A stretch of 64,000 bases of DNA from Deltaproteobacteria bacterium RIFOXYD12_FULL_56_24. GTDB lineage: Bacteria; Desulfobacterota; Desulfobulbia; Desulfobulbales; Desulfurivibrionaceae. Position numbers and translations under genes: made by a program. Within the stretch, counting starts at the first letter, position 1. Each line of letters begins with the position of its first letter. The notes beneath the pieces were generated by a model. It saw nothing but the letters and a program-made list of their open reading frames with translations. It made no database searches and was not told the origin of the DNA. Location of the stretch: the NCBI GenBank assembly GCA_001799285.1, contig MGTD01000047.1:62001-126000 (forward strand), read 5' to 3'. This document shows positions 60,450-64,000 of the stretch, piece after piece.

Positions 60450-61670
60450 ATGAAACAGCGTGTACCAGGATTTTCAAGAATCAGGACATCTTTCCTGTTC
60501 ACTGCCATTCTGCTATCCCTTGGTCTTACCGCGGGCAACACCTTCGCCCTGACCAACGACGACTGCCTGGGCTGCCACGGAGACATTATTGACGTCACCA
60601 TTTTCAGCGCCACGGTGCATGGCGGCAATGGCTGCGTTTCCTGCCATAGAGAGGCGGCTGCGGCAACGGATGAGCACCCCTTGCCCATGCCTCCGGTAAA
60701 CTGCGGCACCTGCCACCAGAAGATCGCCGAAGTTCACGCCAAAAGCGAACACGGCAAGGCGATCAAAGGGGGCGACAAACAGGCGCCCCGCTGCTACGAC
60801 TGTCATTCCAAACACGAAATCTTTCGACCCACCGATCCTCGTTCCACCACCTACCCTCTCAATATTCCAGGCACCTGTGGCCGCTGTCACCAAGACGGCT
60901 CGCCGATGACCACCAGCCACAAACTAAAGAAAAAGCATATTACTGACAACTATACCATGTCCGTTCACGGCAAGGGGTTGTACAAGGACGGACTCATCGT
61001 CACCGCGACCTGCAGCAGCTGCCACACCAACCACGATGTTCAGAAGGCCAGCTCTCCCAATTCCAGCGTAAACCGCAATAACATCATCGCCACCTGCACC
61101 CAGTGCCATGTGGGAATAGGTAACCAGTTCCTGAAGTCGGTTCACAGCCCGCTGATCACCAAAACAGACAAAAAACTGCCGGTCTGCATTGACTGTCACT
61201 CCGATCACACCATCTCCATGGTGGACAACAAAGACTTCCGCCTGACCATTGCCCAGCAATGCGGCAACTGCCACGGGCGTTATTCCGAGACCTACCTGGA
61301 AACCTACCACGGCCGTGCCTCCATGCTTAAAGGCGGGGAAAAACTCGCCAAGTGCTCAGACTGCCATGGCGCCCATGACATCATGCCATCGACCTCTCCG
61401 GAGTCCAGAATAAACAAGGCCAAAATCGTCGAGACCTGTTCCGCCTGCCATCCCAAGGCCAACGCCAGCTTTACCACCTACCTGACCCATGCCACCCATT
61501 CCAAAGAGGACAAGGCCAGATATCCGTATCTCTTTTACACCTTCTGGGCCATGACCGGCCTGCTGGTGGGCACTTTCGCCTTTTTCGGCATGCACACCCT
61601 TCTCTGGATTCCCCGCTCCTACATGGAGAGAGTAAAGGCTGCAAAAGCGAAAAGGGAAGAGCAGGACTGA
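60450..61670 (+). CDS. Membrane-anchored undecahaem cytochrome c
   Basis: 406 residues. A signal peptide is at ~1-35 (LFTAILLSLGLTAGNTFA). Eleven CxxCH sites are visible: CLGCH, CVSCH, CGTCH, CYDCH, CGRCH, CSSCH, CTQCH, CIDCH, CGNCH, CSDCH and CSACH. A C-terminal helix (LFYTFWAMTGLLVGTFAFFGMHTLLW) anchors it. A cytochrome b gene follows after 96 bp in the same direction. Together they look like a quinol-cytochrome c oxidoreductase pair of the Cbc type known from Geobacter. A strong AAGGAGG site supports ATG 60450. Confidence 0.9.
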   Translation: MKQRVPGFSRIRTSFLFTAILLSLGLTAGNTFALTNDDCLGCHGDIIDVTIFSATVHGGNGCVSCHREAAAATDEHPLPMPPVNCGTCHQKIAEVHAKSEHGKAIKGGDKQAPRCYDCHSKHEIFRPTDPRSTTYPLNIPGTCGRCHQDGSPMTTSHKLKKKHITDNYTMSVHGKGLYKDGLIVTATCSSCHTNHDVQKASSPNSSVNRNNIIATCTQCHVGIGNQFLKSVHSPLITKTDKKLPVCIDCHSDHTISMVDNKDFRLTIAQQCGNCHGRYSETYLETYHGRASMLKGGEKLAKCSDCHGAHDIMPSTSPESRINKAKIVETCSACHPKANASFTTYLTHATHSKEDKARYPYLFYTFWAMTGLLVGTFAFFGMHTLLWIPRSYMERVKAAKAKREEQD

Positions 61671-61766
61671 GTTGCACCGGCCCAGTTTGATTCGCGCGAA
61701 TCAAACCGGGCCGGAAAAAGATACTTCAAGGAAGTCAACACATAACCAGGAAAAGGACCACAGGAC

Positions 61767-62612
61767 ATGAGCAAAACGCCAACACTTTACGTGGAACGAT
61801 TCACTCCCTGCCAAAGAATCATTCACCTGATGATCATTGTCAGCTTTCTGACCCTTGCGGTTACCGGCATGACCCTCAAATTCGCCATGGAAGGGTGGGC
61901 TCAGCAGGTTGCCGATCTTGCCGGCGGGTTTGCGATACTTGGGGCGCTGCACCGTTTCTTCGCCGCCATAACCTTTTTGTACTTTATTTTAACCCTGGGC
62001 ATGCTTTTCAGGTTTTGGAAAAATTCGGGCAAAACCATGGGTGGCTTCATATTTGACCCGGAGGGTCTGGTTCCAAACCTCAACGATGTAAAGGAAATGG
62101 TTGCCACCTTAAAGTGGTTTTTCGGCGGGCCACGGCCCCAATACGGCCGCTGGACCTACTGGGAAAAATTCGATTTCATGGCTGTTTTCTGGGGTGTCGC
62201 GGTCATCGGCTCCACCGGCCTCGCCCTCTGGTTTCCAGAGCAGGCCTCCGTACTTTTCCCCGGCTACTGGCTCAACATTGCCACCATCATCCACAGCGAC
62301 GAGGCGTTGCTCGCCTCCGGTTTTATCTTCACCATCCATTTTTACAACACCCACCTGCGCCCGGAAAAATTTCCCCTGGATCCGGTGATTTTTGTCGGTT
62401 CCATCACCGTGGATGAAATGAAGCACGAGCGCCCAAGGGAGTATGCGCAATTGGTCGCCTCCGGGGAACTGGAGAACCTGACCAGCAAGAGAGGGCCAAC
62501 AGCCTGGCACCTTCGGGTAGCCACCGTTTTTGGCCTCTTTGTGGTCTCCACCGGCTCTCTTTTGATTATTGCCATTATCACCAGCATGATTCGCTACCTC
62601 ATGCGGCATTAG
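61767..62612 (+). CDS. b-type cytochrome, di-haem (cytochrome b561/Cbc-like) membrane subunit
   Basis: 281 residues with four main membrane helices. Histidines suited to bind two b haems occur in IIHLMIIVSFL, ALHRFFAAITF, IIHSDEALLASGFIFTIHFYNTHL and WHLRVATVF. RFTPCQRIIHLMIIVSFLTL at the start is typical of NiFe-hydrogenase or thiosulfate-reductase cytochrome b subunits. It should take electrons from menaquinol and give them to the 11-haem cytochrome encoded upstream. A clear terminator follows. Confidence 0.88.
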   Translation: MSKTPTLYVERFTPCQRIIHLMIIVSFLTLAVTGMTLKFAMEGWAQQVADLAGGFAILGALHRFFAAITFLYFILTLGMLFRFWKNSGKTMGGFIFDPEGLVPNLNDVKEMVATLKWFFGGPRPQYGRWTYWEKFDFMAVFWGVAVIGSTGLALWFPEQASVLFPGYWLNIATIIHSDEALLASGFIFTIHFYNTHLRPEKFPLDPVIFVGSITVDEMKHERPREYAQLVASGELENLTSKRGPTAWHLRVATVFGLFVVSTGSLLIIAIITSMIRYLMRH

Positions 62613-62663
62613 TCATTGCGGCAACACCGGCAATCGCCTGAGCAATAATCAATCTATCTCTGG

Positions 62664-62706
62664 CAAATGATCCTCGACAACAGCCGAGGATCATTTGCTT
62701 TTTTTA
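62664..62706 (+). terminator. Terminator of the cytochrome c/b operon
   Basis: AAATGATCCTCG, an ACAACAGC loop and CGAGGATCATTT pair over 12 bp, followed by GCTTTTTTT. Confidence 0.9.
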
Positions 62707-62865
62707 TCATGGTTCTTGCTCTTCCCAATAAGACAAGGGCCTCATCGTCAATAAATATCGTGACCTCGCCAGGCTAACCCTGTATTATCCTTTGCTGACC
62801 ATCTGGCCGAAACAAACATCTTTTTGCGCCTTTTTATAAATAAATACTATTGTTCAGTGTCTGCC

Positions 62866-64000
62866 GTGCATAACAAAACCAAAACCACAATCAGAACCTG
62901 GACCCATATCCAGCTTACCCTTTTCCTGCTCACCATAGGCCTCGCCCTGACCATCGGTCTGGGCGGCGCTTTCTACCTCTTTGTCTCCCTTGATCTTCCG
63001 GCAATAGGCTCCCTCAAACACTACCAGCCGGCCACGGCCTCTATCATCTACGACTCGGCAAAACAACCGATCACTTATGTGTCACGGGAAAACAGAACGC
63101 TCGTCCCGCTCTCCGCTATGCCGGAGTTGCTCCCCCAAGCCTTTGTGGCCGCCGAAGACTCCCGGTTCTATCAACACAGCGGTGTTGACGCCTGGTCGAT
63201 CATCCGGGCGTTTCTCCACAATATTCGAGCCGGAGAACGAGGCCAGGGAGGCAGCACCATAACCCAGCAGGTCGCCAGGGCGCTCCTGCTCACCCCGGAA
63301 AAAACCTACACCCGCAAAATCAAGGAAGCAATCCTCGCCTACCGCATCGACACCGCCCTAAGCAAGGGAGAAATCCTCCATATCTATCTCAACCAGATCT
63401 ATCTCGGCAGCAGCGCCTATGGAGTCGAGGCCGCTGCCCAGATCTATTTCGCCAAGCGCGTTCAGGACCTCGAACTTGCGGAAATGGCTCTTCTTGCCGG
63501 ACTGCCCCAGGCGCCGAGCCGCTATTCACCGTTTCGCAACTTTAAACTCGCCAAGAACAGGCAGCTATATGTCCTGAACCGCATGGCCGAGGAAGGCTAT
63601 ATATCCCAGGCCGCCGCACAGAAAGCCTATGAAAAGACCCTGCTCTGGAATCAGGGCAAGGAAAATCCTACGGAAAACAATTATTTTATCGAACATGTCA
63701 AGGCCTACGTGCAAAACAAATACGGCAACGAAGCCCTCTTAAGCGGCGGACTTCGCATCTACACCACCCTTGACCAGAACATGCAGCAAGCCGCCAACAT
63801 GGCCATAAAACGTGGCACCGCAAAATGGGTAATCCGCCAAGGAGAAAACGCCGCCACCTTGCCCCAGGCCGCTCTGATCTCAATGGAGGTCAAAACCGGC
63901 TATGTCCGGACCATGGTGGGGGGCACGGATTTTGACAAAAGCCAGTTCAACCGGGCTACCCAGGCCCGCCGTCAGCCTGGTTCAGCCTTCAAGCCCTTTA
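62866..64000 (+). CDS. Penicillin-binding protein 1A (class A), N-terminal part
   Basis: The frame begins with GTG at 62866 and is open to the window end (about 378 codons). An N-terminal membrane helix is followed by the GT51 glycosyltransferase with AAEDSRFYQHSGVD and GGSTITQQVARALLL, then a linker and the start of the transpeptidase, ending in RRQPGSAFKPF, where the Ser and Lys are the SxxK catalytic pair. It polymerises and cross-links peptidoglycan. The 3' part with SxN and KTG motifs lies outside the window. No strong ribosome site is seen. Confidence 0.93.
   Translation, partial: MHNKTKTTIRTWTHIQLTLFLLTIGLALTIGLGGAFYLFVSLDLPAIGSLKHYQPATASIIYDSAKQPITYVSRENRTLVPLSAMPELLPQAFVAAEDSRFYQHSGVDAWSIIRAFLHNIRAGERGQGGSTITQQVARALLLTPEKTYTRKIKEAILAYRIDTALSKGEILHIYLNQIYLGSSAYGVEAAAQIYFAKRVQDLELAEMALLAGLPQAPSRYSPFRNFKLAKNRQLYVLNRMAEEGYISQAAAQKAYEKTLLWNQGKENPTENNYFIEHVKAYVQNKYGNEALLSGGLRIYTTLDQNMQQAANMAIKRGTAKWVIRQGENAATLPQAALISMEVKTGYVRTMVGGTDFDKSQFNRATQARRQPGSAFKPF

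Noticed and set aside
1-64000. CRISPR arrays
   Set aside because: No regularly spaced direct repeats with unique spacers were seen on either strand, and no cas genes.

Overview
The window looks like chromosome from a Gram-negative anaerobe of the Desulfobacterota (former Deltaproteobacteria), most likely near the Desulfobulbales. The reasons are a full set of LPS genes (waaF, gmhB, lpxC, lpxK, waaA), System II cytochrome c maturation (ResB/CcsB), and a dense group of multihaem c-type cytochromes with NrfD-, NapC- and b-type quinone partners. No dissimilatory sulfite reductase lies in the window, so the respiration type is inferred only. No CRISPR array, intact insertion sequence or rRNA operon was seen; one tRNA gene (His, GTG) is present.

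Layout. 1-2.5 kb: the end of xseA, ftsB, then gmhB/waaF on the minus strand. 2.5-11.2 kb: a long plus-strand block rpsB-tsf-pyrH-frr-uppS-cdsA-dxr-rseP-tsaB (translation, UMP kinase, undecaprenyl phosphate, phospholipid, isoprenoid, envelope protease, tRNA t6A). 11.4-17.8 kb: a ytxG/ytxH-like stress pair, proC-nadK, lpxC, two tiny membrane proteins and an MFS exporter. 17.8-24.3 kb: lpxK-waaA, rsmE, murJ, a mogA-like gene and purM. 24.9-25.8 kb: a zinc-ribbon protein and tRNA-His.

25.9-37.8 kb is a one-strand defence island. In transcription order it encodes a PLD/SNF2-type helicase, a DUF4391 protein, an AlbA_2 plus HATPase_c_4 regulator-like protein, a type III methylase (Mod), a RhuM-family protein and a type III restriction subunit (Res). 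Mod, RhuM and Res are joined by two ATGA overlaps. An 18-bp perfect palindrome with extra TTACTCAA half-sites lies just before mod. The island has tRNA-His on one side and a frameshifted remnant, possibly of a phage-type gene, on the other. This is the best candidate here for an incompletely described system.

38.3-48.3 kb returns to core genes: a GGDEF response regulator with a changed acceptor site, an HDOD protein, FmdB, queA, a DUF2065 protein, ispG, proS, a Rel/RelA enzyme whose hydrolase motif is lost, and rpmB. 48.8-62.6 kb is the respiratory part: resB-ccsB, a trihaem cytochrome, a tetrahaem cytochrome/FeS/NrfD module in J-O-P-like order, a six-site NapC/NirT cytochrome, and an 11-haem cytochrome paired with a membrane cytochrome b. 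It is interrupted by a DUF2339-like membrane protein and a membrane-type MutS-like ATPase. The window ends inside a penicillin-binding protein 1A gene, right at its SxxK serine motif.

Dispersed between these genes are several related inverted-repeat elements (about 100-160 bp) with ends like GTAACnnTYCAGCAGnrCCrCA, and smaller repeats. They look like non-autonomous mobile or REP-like elements. Functions were assigned by reading motifs and comparing with remembered families; no database search was run.
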